Below are positions 41,684 to 50,942 of a stretch of DNA of 64,000 bases, piece after piece (the first letter of the stretch is position 1; every line of letters starts with the position of its first letter). Location: positions 682,001-746,000 of the forward strand of contig NZ_JAGYJH010000003.1 of NCBI RefSeq assembly GCF_018402285.1, given 5' to 3'. This DNA is from Hyphomonas sp. (GTDB lineage: Bacteria > Pseudomonadota > Alphaproteobacteria > Caulobacterales > Hyphomonadaceae). A program made the translations under genes and the position numbers. Below the pieces are notes generated by a model. The model saw only the letters and a list, made by a program, of their open reading frames with translations. It was not told where the DNA came from and ran no database searches.

Positions 41684-42865
41684 TCAGACCCGCTCAACTG
41701 CCATGGCGATGCCTTCGCCGCCGCCGATGCAGAGAGAGGCCACACCTTTATTGACACCGCGATCTTCCATCGCTGCCAGCAGGGTGATGAGCACGCGGGC
41801 ACCCGACGCCCCGATCGGGTGGCCCATGGCGCAGGCGCCGCCGTTCACGTTCAGCTTGTCATGGGCGATGCCGAGCTCTTTCATCGCGATCATCGGAACC
41901 ACCGCGAAGGCTTCGTTGACTTCCCAGAGGTCGACATCCTCGGCTTTCCAGCCAGCTTTCTTGAGGGTCTTCTGGATTGCCGGGACCGGCGCCGTGGTGA
42001 AATAGGCAGGTTCGTGAGCGTGGCTCGAGGTCGAGACGATCCTGGCGATCGGGGTGAGGCCGCGCGTCCTGGCTTCGGACTCGCGCATCAGCACAAGGGC
42101 CGCGGCGCCGTCGGAAATGGCCGATGCGTTGGCGGCGGTGACCGTGCCGTCCTTGTTGAAGGCGGGCTTCAGGGTCGGGATCTTGTCCGGCATCGCTTCA
42201 CGGGGCAGCTGGTCGGTGTCGATCACGGTTTCGCCCTTGCGGGTCTTGACGGTGACCGGCGCGATCTCGCGCTTGAACTTGCCGTTCTTGGTGGCGTCCT
42301 GCGCGCGCTTGAGGGTTTCGAGGGCATAGGCGTCCTGCTGTTCGCGCGTGAACTGGTATTCGCGGGCGATCATGTCGGCAAAGTTGCCCATGGGGCCGCC
42401 TTCATAGGCGTCTTCGAGGCCATCGGTGGCCATATGGTCGCGCGCGGTGGCGGCGCCGTATTTGTGGCCCTGGCGGAGGGTGACGAGGTGGGGGGCGTTG
42501 GTCATGGATTCCATGCCGCCGGCGACGATGACGGTGGCTTCGCCCGCGAGCAGGGCGTTGCGGCCCATGACGACGGCTTCCATGCCCGAACCGCACATCT
42601 TGTTGATGGTGGTGGCTTCGGTCTTCTTGTCGAGGCCGGCCTTGATGGCGGCCTGGCGGGCCGGGGCCTGGCCCTGGCCGGCGGGCAGGCAGTTGCCCAT
42701 GATGATCTCGTCGACTTCGGCGGCGCCGAGCCTGGCTTCGGCGGTGGCGGCTTTGACCACATGCGCGCCGAGCTCATTGGCCGAGAAGCTCGCAAGTTCA
42801 CCGAGCAGGCCGCCCATGGGCGTGCGGGCCATACCGACGATGACGACCGGATCTTTCTCTGACAT
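41684..42865 (-). CDS. Acetyl-CoA C-acetyltransferase (thiolase)
   Basis: A 393-residue thiolase that condenses two acetyl-CoA units, or cleaves 3-oxoacyl-CoA, in the cytoplasm. The nucleophilic cysteine is C91 in INKMCGSGME. The His of the NEAF motif lies in LWEVNEAFAVVPM, the GHP motif in NGGACAMGHPIGASG, and the second catalytic Cys in SLCIGGGEGIAM. Length and pattern are those of biosynthetic type II thiolases (AtoB/PhaA-like). The start ATG at 42863-42865 has GGAAGGAAACC a few bases upstream. Gene neighbours do not show a pathway. Confidence 0.92.
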   Translation of the reverse strand: MSEKDPVVIVGMARTPMGGLLGELASFSANELGAHVVKAATAEARLGAAEVDEIIMGNCLPAGQGQAPARQAAIKAGLDKKTEATTINKMCGSGMEAVVMGRNALLAGEATVIVAGGMESMTNAPHLVTLRQGHKYGAATARDHMATDGLEDAYEGGPMGNFADMIAREYQFTREQQDAYALETLKRAQDATKNGKFKREIAPVTVKTRKGETVIDTDQLPREAMPDKIPTLKPAFNKDGTVTAANASAISDGAAALVLMRESEARTRGLTPIARIVSTSSHAHEPAYFTTAPVPAIQKTLKKAGWKAEDVDLWEVNEAFAVVPMIAMKELGIAHDKLNVNGGACAMGHPIGASGARVLITLLAAMEDRGVNKGVASLCIGGGEGIAMAVERV

Positions 42866-42964
42866 GGGACGGTTTCCTTCCTGATTTGGGTTTCTTGTGC
42901 GGCGCGGGAGAATAGGCGCCGGACATGCCGCTTCGTCAAGACCAGGAGGTGGCGCCGGGGGCGG

Positions 42965-43558
42965 TCAGATGCCGAGGGCGGCCTCGATATCGGCGGCCAG
43001 GGCGCTGTCGCCGGGCTTGACGGAGGAGGGGTAGGCTTTGAGCGGGACGCCGTCGGCGCTGACCAGGATCTTGTGGAAGTTCCATTTGGGTAGGGCGGGG
43101 TCGCCAAGGGCGTTGACGGCAGACTTGTAGAAGGGGTGCTGGGCCTCGCCTGTGACGGCGTATTTCTTCGTCAGGGGGAAGGTGACGCCGTAATTGATCT
43201 CGCAGAAGGACTTCACGTCTTCTTCGGTGCCGGGCTCCTGTCCGCCAAAATCATTGGAGGGGACACCGACGATGACGAGGCCGTCGGCCCTGTTGGCGTC
43301 GTAGAGTTTCTGGAGGCCGGCATACTGGGGCGTGTATCCGCAGCGTGAGGCGGTGTTTACCACCAGGATGGCCTTCGCGCCGAGGGCGGTGAGGTCGAGC
43401 GGCTGGCCGGTGATGCTGGTGAACTCGGTGGCAGACATGGCGGCGGGCTCCTGGGCGGCCGGAAGGGAGGCCGGGGCCCCTTGGGGCTGGCCCGCTGTCG
43501 CCTCGGCGCAGGCGGGCAGGACCGCCATGGCGGAAAGGGCAAGGAGTGCAAGGCGCAT
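42965..43558 (-). CDS. Glutathione peroxidase-like lipoprotein
   Basis: A 197-residue protein with a lipoprotein signal (MRLALLALSAMAVLPAC, Cys17) and a glutathione peroxidase (GPx/BtuE) domain. The peroxidatic cysteine is C73 in NTASRCGYTPQYAGLQKL. The conserved segments VPSNDFGGQEPG and PKWNFHKILVSADG (catalytic Trp and Asn-type residues) follow. Bacterial GPx of this type usually takes electrons from thioredoxin rather than glutathione and destroys peroxides. Here a lipid anchor would put it on the periplasmic side. The start at 43556-43558 is the only ATG that keeps the signal peptide. It is followed on the strand by the thiolase gene, 99 bp away. Confidence 0.88.
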   Translation of the reverse strand: MRLALLALSAMAVLPACAEATAGQPQGAPASLPAAQEPAAMSATEFTSITGQPLDLTALGAKAILVVNTASRCGYTPQYAGLQKLYDANRADGLVIVGVPSNDFGGQEPGTEEDVKSFCEINYGVTFPLTKKYAVTGEAQHPFYKSAVNALGDPALPKWNFHKILVSADGVPLKAYPSSVKPGDSALAADIEAALGI

Positions 43559-43667
43559 GGGGGCTGTCTCCTGTGGGCCGGCGATAAATAACTATAGTCC
43601 GGAGAACGGAGGCGTCATCCCTGCGAAATATGAAATGCTTGTGAGATTGCGCGTGTGCCGGCTTGTA

Positions 43668-43997
43668 TCAGATCAGCTTGAGGCCGATTTCAGAGCCCTT
43701 ATGCCAGACGACCTCGGCGCGCCCGCCAATGCCCACAGAGCGGGCGTTCACGGTCAGGAAACGGGGCACGGCTTCGTTCGTCGGGAAACGGATGCGCAGG
43801 CCGGCCTCGGTATAGTCGAGGACGATGCCCTTGAGGGTGTAGCCGGATTCGAACGTCACCGTGGCTTCTCGGTATACCTGCGCCCGGACGGGACGCGCGA
43901 AGTCCTCACCGGTCTGGCACGCGGCAACGCGCTCAACGCGTGACGGATTAACCGTCCCGGCTTTGTTCGTGCCAAAAATGCGTGTCAGAATGGTCAT
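43668..43997 (-). CDS. PilZ-like small protein
   Basis: A 109-residue protein that resembles a PilZ domain: VYREATVTFESGYTLKGIVLDYTEAGLRIRFPTNEAVPRFLTVNARSVG has the beta-barrel pattern and the 'D-Y-T-E-A-G-L' turn that in PilZ proteins (D/N)xSxxG binds c-di-GMP. The usual basic RxxxR ahead of it may be the ARPVRAQVYRE segment, so binding is plausible but not certain. The N-terminus up to about residue 30 is not similar to anything known to me. The ATG at 43997 is kept. The gene stands alone on the minus strand, between the M13 peptidase terminator and the GPx gene. Confidence 0.65.
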   Translation of the reverse strand: MTILTRIFGTNKAGTVNPSRVERVAACQTGEDFARPVRAQVYREATVTFESGYTLKGIVLDYTEAGLRIRFPTNEAVPRFLTVNARSVGIGGRAEVVWHKGSEIGLKLI

Positions 43998-44064
43998 GCC
44001 CTGCCAGGAGCAAGAAATGTGCCGTCAAAGCGCGTCCTTGCGGGCATTTACGACATGTGCGGTG

Positions 44065-44106
44065 AAAACGAGGTTGACCGGACGCCTTCAAGTCTTCCGG
44101 TCAACC
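44065..44106 (-). terminator. Intrinsic terminator of the M13 peptidase gene
   Basis: A perfect 11-bp stem, GGTTGACCGGA (44072-44082) with TCCGGTCAACC (44096-44106), is followed on the minus strand by a short T-run (TCGTTTTC, 44065-44071). It lies 27 nt after the peptidase stop codon. Confidence 0.6.
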
Positions 44107-44132
44107 ATAGTTTCTACAGCAGAGTCAGCCTG

Positions 44133-46355
44133 TTACCAGATGCGGACACGCTCTTCCGGCGGCAGGTAGAGGGCATCCGTCTCGGTGACATCAAAGGCTG
44201 TATACCACTCGTCCAGATTGCGCACGATACCGTTGATCCGGTATTGCGGCGGCGAGTGAGGCCCCGTCTTCAGCTGCTGGCGGAGCGCTTCCTCGCGGTA
44301 GTTCGAGCGCCAGATCTGTGCCCAGCCGAGGAAGAAACGCTGGTCGCCGGTAAAGCCGTCGATCACCGGTGCCTGCTCGTCTTCACTGACGACACCGTCG
44401 CCATTGGTGTCGAGGCTGAGCTGGTAGGCCCGGTAGGCCATCGACAGACCGCCGAGATCGCCGATGTTTTCCCCAAGGCCGAGGCGTCCGTTGACGCAGG
44501 TGGTGCCATCATCCAGCGGGCAATAGCTGTCATACTGGGCCACAAGCGCGTCGCCGAGCTCGCGGAAGGCGGCCTGGTCTTCTTCCGTCCACCAGTTGGC
44601 AAGGGCGCCGGTGGCGTCGAACTTGGCGCCCTGGTCGTCGAAGCCATGGCCCATTTCGTGGCCGATGACCCCGCCGATGGCGCCGTAGTTCACAGCCGGA
44701 TCGGCCGAAAGGTTGAAGAAGGGCGGCTGCAGGATGGCGGCCGGGAACACGATCTCGTTAAAGCTCGGATTGTAGTAGGCATTGACCGTCTGTGAGGTCA
44801 TGAACCATCTGGACTTGTCGACGGTTGTTCCGAGGTCGGAGAGGTTGTCCTCGAGCGACCATTTTCCGGCGGCCATCGTATTGTCGAGGGCGTTTGTCCC
44901 GACCACGAGGGTGTCATAGGTCTCGAACTTTTCCGGATACCCGATCTTCGGGTTGAAGCTGTCGAGCTTTTCCACGGCCTTGACCTTGGTCGTGTCGCTC
45001 ATCCAGGTGAGCTCTGCGAGATTTGCGGCCATGGCCGTGCGAAGGTTGGCGACGAGATCATCCATCGCGGCCTTGTTCTCGGGCGGGAAGTAACGCTCGA
45101 CGAAGACTTTGCCGATCGCCTCTCCCATGACGCCCTCGGTCGCGGACACAGCGCGCTTCCAGCGTTCGCGTTGCTGGGGCTGGCCGTTCAGCGTGGTACC
45201 GAAGAAGGCAAAGACTTCGCGGTCGATCTCGTCGGGCAGGACAGCAGAATGATCGATCAGGAAATGAGCCTTGAGATAGGCTTTCCAGGTGTCGAGCGGC
45301 GTCTGGCTGGCGACCTCGAACATTGCCGGGAAGCCGCCGCCGAGTTTGGCGGCATCTTCTTCGGAGATACCGGCAGACGCCAGTTCTTCTGCTGTCGGAG
45401 GAATTTGAGCGACCAGGAAGCTTGCCTGATCGGCGACACCGATTGTCTCGAGCGCAACAGAGACCGGGAAGTCTCCGGCGAGCGCATAGAACTCTTCGCG
45501 TGTCAGCTTGTTGTAGGTGATTTCAGGGTTGCGGGAGAGGGTGCGGTCCCAATGGGTCTTGGCCATTTCCGTCTCGAGCGCCATCACATCTGCAGCGGCG
45601 GCGGCCGGGTCGGCGTAGCCTGCCTTGCCGAGCAGGGCGGTCAGAAGCGCAACATATTTGGCACGCTGTTCGACCGATTTCTCATCTTCCTTCAGATAAT
45701 AATCGCGGTCGGGCAGACCGAGGCCGCTGAGACCCATCTGGAAGATGTAGGTTTCCGGGTCCTTGTCATCGACAAAGACGAAGCCGCTGATCGGTGAGGA
45801 GAAGCCAACCGTGGCGGTCAGGCGCGTGACGTCTTCAAGGCTGGCGAGGGCATCGATCTGATCGAAGTAGGGTTTGACCGGTTCAAGACCTGCCGCGTTG
45901 ATGGCATCAATATCCAGGAAGGCTGCGTAGTAGGCGCCGATCTTGCCTTCGGGCGTATCGATTGAGGGCTCCTGCCTGGCGAGGTCCTCGATGATGAGGC
46001 GGACACGCTGCTCGGACTTTTCACGCAACAGGTCGAAATTGCCATAGCGGGAGCGGTCAGCCGGGATTTCGATGGTCTCGATCCAGGTGCCGTTCACATA
46101 TGTGTTGAAGTCCTCACCCGGGCGGACATCCTGCTTGAATGTACCCAGATCAATGCCCCACTCGCCCCATGTATCGGGTGCAGACAGAAGCAGGCCTTCG
46201 GCATTGGGATATTTCTTCTGCCTGGCTTCGGGCCCGGTTGGCGCTGCCGGTGTTTCCGCGGCCGCGGCAAGCTCTGTTGCAGGGGGCGCTTCAGGCGCCG
46301 TTGCACAGGCTGTGGTAAGCGCGATCACTGCCGCGCCCAGGAGCAAATGTTTCAT
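44133..46355 (-). CDS. M13-family zinc metallopeptidase (PepO/neprilysin-like), lipoprotein, with EF-hand-like insert
   Basis: A 740-residue peptidase of family M13, which cuts oligopeptides. The N-terminus has a lipobox (LTTAC, Cys17) and an Ala/Pro-rich linker, so it is anchored in a membrane facing the periplasm. Conserved parts are NAYYNPSFNEIVFPAAILQPPFF, the zinc motif HEMGH at about residues 566-570, and ENIGDLGG with the third zinc ligand, then a C-terminal RSNYREEALRQQLKTGPHSPPQYR. Between the ENIGDLGG region and the tail, at about residues 644-655, is DTNGDGVVSEDE, a good EF-hand calcium loop that ordinary M13 enzymes lack. The ATG at 46355 is preceded by GGAGGACCGCAATA, a fitting ribosome site. 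Confidence 0.92.
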   Translation of the reverse strand: MKHLLLGAAVIALTTACATAPEAPPATELAAAAETPAAPTGPEARQKKYPNAEGLLLSAPDTWGEWGIDLGTFKQDVRPGEDFNTYVNGTWIETIEIPADRSRYGNFDLLREKSEQRVRLIIEDLARQEPSIDTPEGKIGAYYAAFLDIDAINAAGLEPVKPYFDQIDALASLEDVTRLTATVGFSSPISGFVFVDDKDPETYIFQMGLSGLGLPDRDYYLKEDEKSVEQRAKYVALLTALLGKAGYADPAAAAADVMALETEMAKTHWDRTLSRNPEITYNKLTREEFYALAGDFPVSVALETIGVADQASFLVAQIPPTAEELASAGISEEDAAKLGGGFPAMFEVASQTPLDTWKAYLKAHFLIDHSAVLPDEIDREVFAFFGTTLNGQPQQRERWKRAVSATEGVMGEAIGKVFVERYFPPENKAAMDDLVANLRTAMAANLAELTWMSDTTKVKAVEKLDSFNPKIGYPEKFETYDTLVVGTNALDNTMAAGKWSLEDNLSDLGTTVDKSRWFMTSQTVNAYYNPSFNEIVFPAAILQPPFFNLSADPAVNYGAIGGVIGHEMGHGFDDQGAKFDATGALANWWTEEDQAAFRELGDALVAQYDSYCPLDDGTTCVNGRLGLGENIGDLGGLSMAYRAYQLSLDTNGDGVVSEDEQAPVIDGFTGDQRFFLGWAQIWRSNYREEALRQQLKTGPHSPPQYRINGIVRNLDEWYTAFDVTETDALYLPPEERVRIW

Positions 46356-46390
46356 TATTGCGGTCCTCCGACTTTTTGCAAAACTGGCGG

Positions 46391-46410
46391 TGGCCGGAAG
46401 GGACCGGCCA
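46391..46410 (-). terminator. Weak hairpin downstream of the RND permease gene
   Basis: TGGCCGG (46391-46397) and CCGGCCA (46404-46410) pair around a 6-base loop, 38 bases after the permease stop. A TTTT run follows only about ten bases later, so termination would be weak. The M13 peptidase gene starts shortly after. Confidence 0.3.
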
Positions 46411-46447
46411 TCGGGTGGCTGATTATTCCGCTTCTGGGCATGCCCGG

Positions 46448-49400
46448 CTATTCTGCCGGTTGGGGCGTCCCCTTGGGGTCTGCGCGACTTGTACCCATCA
46501 GCGCTTCTTCATCAAGGGTAACCTGTCCGCTGTAGCCCTCGCCGATCTGGCGATAAGGCTTGCCGCCCCAGGTCCAGCGGAAGATGCGGCCCACTTCCAC
46601 GCCCACGGCGTAAAGCGCCGGCACCATGAGGAGGGAGACGAACAGGGCAAAAGCCACGGCGTATCCCAGTGACACGATCATCGGCTGAAGGAATTGTGCC
46701 TGGACGGAGCGTTCTGCCATCAGCGGCAGGATGCCGACAAAGGTCGTGACGGAGGTCAGCAGGACTGGGCGGAAGCGCGATACGCCCCCGTCCACAAGCG
46801 CCTGGACAGCGCCTGCGCCTTCTTCCCGCCTTCGGTTCACATAGTCGATCAGCACGAGGTTGTCGTTGATCACGACGCCGGCCGCCGCCGCAATGCCGAA
46901 GAAGGCAAACATCGCCATTGGCACACCGCTGATCGCAAGGCCGAAGATCGCCCCGCAATAGGCGAATGGCAGGGCCATCATCAGCAGCAGGGGCTGGGAA
47001 TAGGAGCGGAACGCCACGGCGAGGAGCATGTACATGGCGCCAACACCGATGAGCAACAGCCGGCTGATTTCGGAGAAGAAGCGCTGCTCTTGCTCAAACC
47101 CGCCGGCCTCGCCGCGGATAACGTCCGGGAATTGCTGACGGAATGACGGCCAGAAATCTTCTTCCATGGCGCCCATGATCCGCCCGCGGCCTCCTTCACC
47201 CAGGATTTCCGCAGACACGGTGACCGACCGCATGCGGTTGCGCCGGATGATGCGGTTGATGCCGGGGGCAAACTCGAACTCTGCAACCTGGGTGATGGGA
47301 ATCTCGCGGCCGTCTGGCGTGCGCACGCGCAGCGTCTCCAGGCTGTCGAGATCTTCGCGTGCCGATTCCGGGAAGCGGACCATGACGCGGACATCCTCCC
47401 CGTCACGCGGATTGCGCTGGGCTTCGATGCCAAAATAGGCCTGCGCCACCTGGCTGGAGACATCGCTCAGCGAAATGCCGAGCGTTTCTGCGCCGGGCTT
47501 GAGCGTGACCCGGATTTCCTCGGCTGAGGAGGAGAGGTTGTCGGAGATGTCATAGGCTTCCGAATAGGTCGCCAGATGGGTCTTCAGGAAATCGGCGGCT
47601 GCGCGAAGACGGTCAAGATCGGGATGGCTCAGCGCAAACTGCAGGCCAGTATCGGCCTCGTTGAAAGTGAAGGAGAAGTTGATGGATTCAGCATCCTGGA
47701 TCGGGCCGGTCTTTTCACGGAGCTTTTCTGCAATCTCCTTGGAACGGACGGTTTCGGGACGTTCTTCAGGTGGAATGAGCCCGATAAAGGCCTGCACCTG
47801 GCCCCCGGAGGCAATAATGGACGCGTCCCGGATAAGGCCGCCTTCAACCTCCGGATACGCCTTTCCCAGCTCCTGCTTCGCGGTCTCGACACCGTTCTGC
47901 AGCTGGTCGCGCACCTGGAGCAGGCGCTCATAGGGCGTGCCGTCGGGCATTTCGATCGAGACCTGGATCAGGTCTGCTTCGATCTCCGGCATGAACTGGA
48001 AGGGGACAATGCCGGTTGACTGCATCGTTACCGCGATGGCGAACAATGAGAAGAAGAAGGCAACCGTCGCATACCGGAACCGGATCGCCTGTTCGAGCAC
48101 CGGCTTATACACATGGTTGGCAAACCAGAGCATGCTGTCGGCAATGCGGCGCTGCATTGCCATGAAGCGGCCGGTGCGCCCGCCAAATTCCTGTTTCTTC
48201 ATGTGAGACAGGTGGTTTGGCAGGATCAGCATGGATTCAATGATCGAGAAGGTCAGCGCGGCGACAACCACGAAACTGATCTGCTGGGTAAACATCCGCG
48301 TCGGGCCGGAGATGAAGGCCCAGGGCAGGAAGGCAATGATGGTCGTCAGGACGCCGAAGATCACCGGCTTCATCACCAGCTGCGTGCCGATGATGGCCGC
48401 GTCAAGCCCTTCGCGGCGTCCGCTTTCCACTTCCCTGTGTATGTTCTCGCCCACAACGATGGCGTCATCCACGATCACCCCGATCACGAGGAGTACGGCG
48501 AAGGTGGAGAGAATGTTCCAGGAGACGCCGAGCAGGGGCATCAGCAGCACGGCGCCGGCAAAGGCGGTCACGATGCCAACGGTAACCCAGAAAGCCACAG
48601 TCGGGCGAAGGAAGAGGATCAGCACGAGCATCACCAGAAGGGCACCCTGGAGCGCGGCGGTGGTGATCAGATCCATCCGGGCATTGAAGGTTTCTGAATC
48701 GTCCCAGAGGATGTCGATCTTCATGCCTTCGGGCAGGATGCCGCTGGCCGGATCATTGGCGCGCTCGATATAGTCCCGGAAGCCCTGGGCATATTTCGGG
48801 ATGTCCATCTGGTCGGGCTCGGGCGTCATCACGAAGACGGTGTTGCGGCCGTTGAAGGTCGTGCTCAGCTTGTCGCTGACAAGGCCGTCGATGACATTGG
48901 CCACGTCGCTGACGCGGACCGTGCCCTCGCCGCTGGTCTGGCGGATGATGATCTCGCCGAACTGCTCGGCCGAGTCGGCAATGTTGCGCGACATCAGGGA
49001 GACGTCGCCCACAGGAGACTCGATGCGCCCACCCGAGGAGTTGAGCGATGTGCCGCGCACGGCGGCGGCCACATCGTTCAGCGACAGGCCAAACCGGCGC
49101 AGGGCCTCTTCGGAGACTTCGATACTGACCTGTTCGTCCATCGTACCCTGGAGGACGGCGAGTTCGCCGCCGGGCAGGCGGGCGATGTCGTCGCGCACGC
49201 GCTTGCCGATCTGGCGCAGGGTCTTCTGGTCGACATCGCCGTGTACGGCCATGCCCATGAACCAGTTGCGCTGTTCCCAGCGTGTGACCTGCGGGCGAAA
49301 GGCCGCCTGCGGAAGGTTGTTGATCTGGTCGACGCGGATCTTGATCTCGTCAAGGAAGACATCCATGTCGATGTCATCCCGGCCGCGGATGTTCACCACG

Positions 49401-49669
49401 CCCACGCCTTCGCTGGCGACCGAAGTGATGCGGTCAAGGCCGTTGATGCTGGCAACCGACTCTTCGATGCGGGCGACGATCTGCTCTTCGATGTCGCGCG
49501 GCGAGGCGCCGTTCCAGGCGACCGACACCGACGCGCCGGTTACCTTCACGACCGGGAACATTTCCCGTTCCATGGCGCTATAGCCGAACACACCGCCGGC
49601 AAAGGCGATGAACATCAGAAGGTTTGCGGCAACCGAGTTGCGCGCAAACCAGGCGGCAAGTCCGTTCAT
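46448..49669 (-). CDS. RND efflux permease (HAE1/AcrB-type)
   Basis: A 1073-residue inner-membrane proton-driven pump of the RND superfamily. It has the 12-helix plan: one helix at the N-terminus (NSVAANLLMFIAFAGGVFGYSAME), a first periplasmic loop, then helices II-VI, the second loop and helices VII-XII. The proton-relay region VIGVIVDDAIVVGENIHREVE contains the paired acidic residues in helix IV. It probably works with the adaptor and outer-membrane channel encoded just upstream, all in one operon with overlapping ends (49666-49669). Substrates cannot be read from the sequence, although the family expels drugs, detergents and other amphipathic compounds. Confidence 0.93.
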   Translation of the reverse strand: MNGLAAWFARNSVAANLLMFIAFAGGVFGYSAMEREMFPVVKVTGASVSVAWNGASPRDIEEQIVARIEESVASINGLDRITSVASEGVGVVNIRGRDDIDMDVFLDEIKIRVDQINNLPQAAFRPQVTRWEQRNWFMGMAVHGDVDQKTLRQIGKRVRDDIARLPGGELAVLQGTMDEQVSIEVSEEALRRFGLSLNDVAAAVRGTSLNSSGGRIESPVGDVSLMSRNIADSAEQFGEIIIRQTSGEGTVRVSDVANVIDGLVSDKLSTTFNGRNTVFVMTPEPDQMDIPKYAQGFRDYIERANDPASGILPEGMKIDILWDDSETFNARMDLITTAALQGALLVMLVLILFLRPTVAFWVTVGIVTAFAGAVLLMPLLGVSWNILSTFAVLLVIGVIVDDAIVVGENIHREVESGRREGLDAAIIGTQLVMKPVIFGVLTTIIAFLPWAFISGPTRMFTQQISFVVVAALTFSIIESMLILPNHLSHMKKQEFGGRTGRFMAMQRRIADSMLWFANHVYKPVLEQAIRFRYATVAFFFSLFAIAVTMQSTGIVPFQFMPEIEADLIQVSIEMPDGTPYERLLQVRDQLQNGVETAKQELGKAYPEVEGGLIRDASIIASGGQVQAFIGLIPPEERPETVRSKEIAEKLREKTGPIQDAESINFSFTFNEADTGLQFALSHPDLDRLRAAADFLKTHLATYSEAYDISDNLSSSAEEIRVTLKPGAETLGISLSDVSSQVAQAYFGIEAQRNPRDGEDVRVMVRFPESAREDLDSLETLRVRTPDGREIPITQVAEFEFAPGINRIIRRNRMRSVTVSAEILGEGGRGRIMGAMEEDFWPSFRQQFPDVIRGEAGGFEQEQRFFSEISRLLLIGVGAMYMLLAVAFRSYSQPLLLMMALPFAYCGAIFGLAISGVPMAMFAFFGIAAAAGVVINDNLVLIDYVNRRREEGAGAVQALVDGGVSRFRPVLLTSVTTFVGILPLMAERSVQAQFLQPMIVSLGYAVAFALFVSLLMVPALYAVGVEVGRIFRWTWGGKPYRQIGEGYSGQVTLDEEALMGTSRADPKGTPQPAE

Positions 49670-50937
49670 TGCGCGCTCCCTTCGCCGCCTTCGGTCGTGC
49701 CGGCTTTCGCGATGGCTTCGGTTTCTGCTGCGGGTTTCTTCTGCTCGCCGTGGACCTTGACGGTACCATCTGGCAGGCGCTCCAGGACGGTGATGCTCAT
49801 GCCGTCAAATGCGGCCTGGATCGGGCTGGTCACGGCAAGCTCGCCGGGCTCGACGCCGGAGCGGAGGTAGGCGCCGTCGCGGTCGGAGTAGGCGACGTCG
49901 ACGGTTCGGATCGAGAGCTTGCCGCTCCTGGGGTCGCCGATGAACAGCCGGTCGTCACCGCGCAGGGACGCGCGCGGAGCGATCATGACATTGCCGATCG
50001 TCTCGCCCTGGATACGGGCATTGACGAAGAGGCCCGGCGCCATCGGCGCGCCATCATCGGCGCCTGCGCCAAAGGGGTCCTTCAGTTCGGCAAAGACATT
50101 GATCTGCCGGGTCTGGGAATTGATGGCGGCGCCGGTGCGGACGATCTCGCCGACCCATATGCGCGGCTTGCCGCCAACCGTCGCATTGAACTCGACCCTG
50201 GGGCCGGGCTGCTCGGGGGAGGCGGAGAAGGCGATCGGCAGGCCGAGCTGGCCGAGGTCGGCATCCTTGAGGGGCAGGGCAACTTCCACGACATCGGTGG
50301 CGAAGATGTTGCCGAGCGACTGGCCGGGGGAGACGAACTGGCCGATGTCGGTCATCCGGTCGCGCACGCGCCCGTCAAACGGCGCGATCACGGCCGTCCG
50401 GTTGAGGCTGAGTTCGGCTTCGGCAAGCTGCGCCTTGGCGGCGTCCAGAGCGGCGCGGGCTTCGGCAAGCTGTGGCTCGCGGCGGGCAAGCGGGGAAGCG
50501 TCTGTCAGGCCGAGATCATCGAGGTCCTTCTGGGCAAGCTGGGCTTCGGCGACCTCGCGGGCAAGCCCCTGCTCGGCGCTGGCGACAACCGATCTGGCGC
50601 GCACGACGGCGAGCTCATAGTCGGCCGGCTCGACGCGGACGAGCACCTGGCCGCGCGTGATGAAACCGCCATCGACAAAGTCGGGCGACACATAGGTGAC
50701 GCGGCCGGAGATCTGCGGCGCAACCATGATCTCGCGCTTGGGGCGCACTTCGCCCTGCGCTTCAACCGTGATTGTCAGGGACCCTGTCTGGACCTGTTCG
50801 GCAAAGACATTGAGGCCGACGCGCGGCTCGTCATTCTTCTCAGGCTCCGGCTTCATGGCCGAGACGGCAATGACGCCCCCGATCCCCAGAACCACAAGGA
50901 TCAGGATGGGTGCGATGATGGCGATGAGGCGTCCCAT
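49666..50937 (-). CDS. RND periplasmic adaptor (HlyD/MFP-type)
   Basis: A 423-residue membrane-fusion protein. The N-terminal membrane segment (LIAIIAPILILVVLGIGGVIAVSAMKPE) is followed by a lipoyl-like domain half (VEAQGEVRPKREIMVAPQISGRV), a coiled-coil hairpin (about 90-170), the second lipoyl half (NRTAVIAPFDGRVRDRMTDIGQF) and a beta-barrel and proximal domain. It links the RND pump to the outer-membrane factor. Its stop overlaps the pump's start as ATGA, and its own start lies five bases after the channel gene's stop. The three genes form one transcription unit in the order channel, adaptor, pump. Confidence 0.93.
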   Translation of the reverse strand: MGRLIAIIAPILILVVLGIGGVIAVSAMKPEPEKNDEPRVGLNVFAEQVQTGSLTITVEAQGEVRPKREIMVAPQISGRVTYVSPDFVDGGFITRGQVLVRVEPADYELAVVRARSVVASAEQGLAREVAEAQLAQKDLDDLGLTDASPLARREPQLAEARAALDAAKAQLAEAELSLNRTAVIAPFDGRVRDRMTDIGQFVSPGQSLGNIFATDVVEVALPLKDADLGQLGLPIAFSASPEQPGPRVEFNATVGGKPRIWVGEIVRTGAAINSQTRQINVFAELKDPFGAGADDGAPMAPGLFVNARIQGETIGNVMIAPRASLRGDDRLFIGDPRSGKLSIRTVDVAYSDRDGAYLRSGVEPGELAVTSPIQAAFDGMSITVLERLPDGTVKVHGEQKKPAAETEAIAKAGTTEGGEGSAQ

Positions 50938-50942
50938 GGCGG

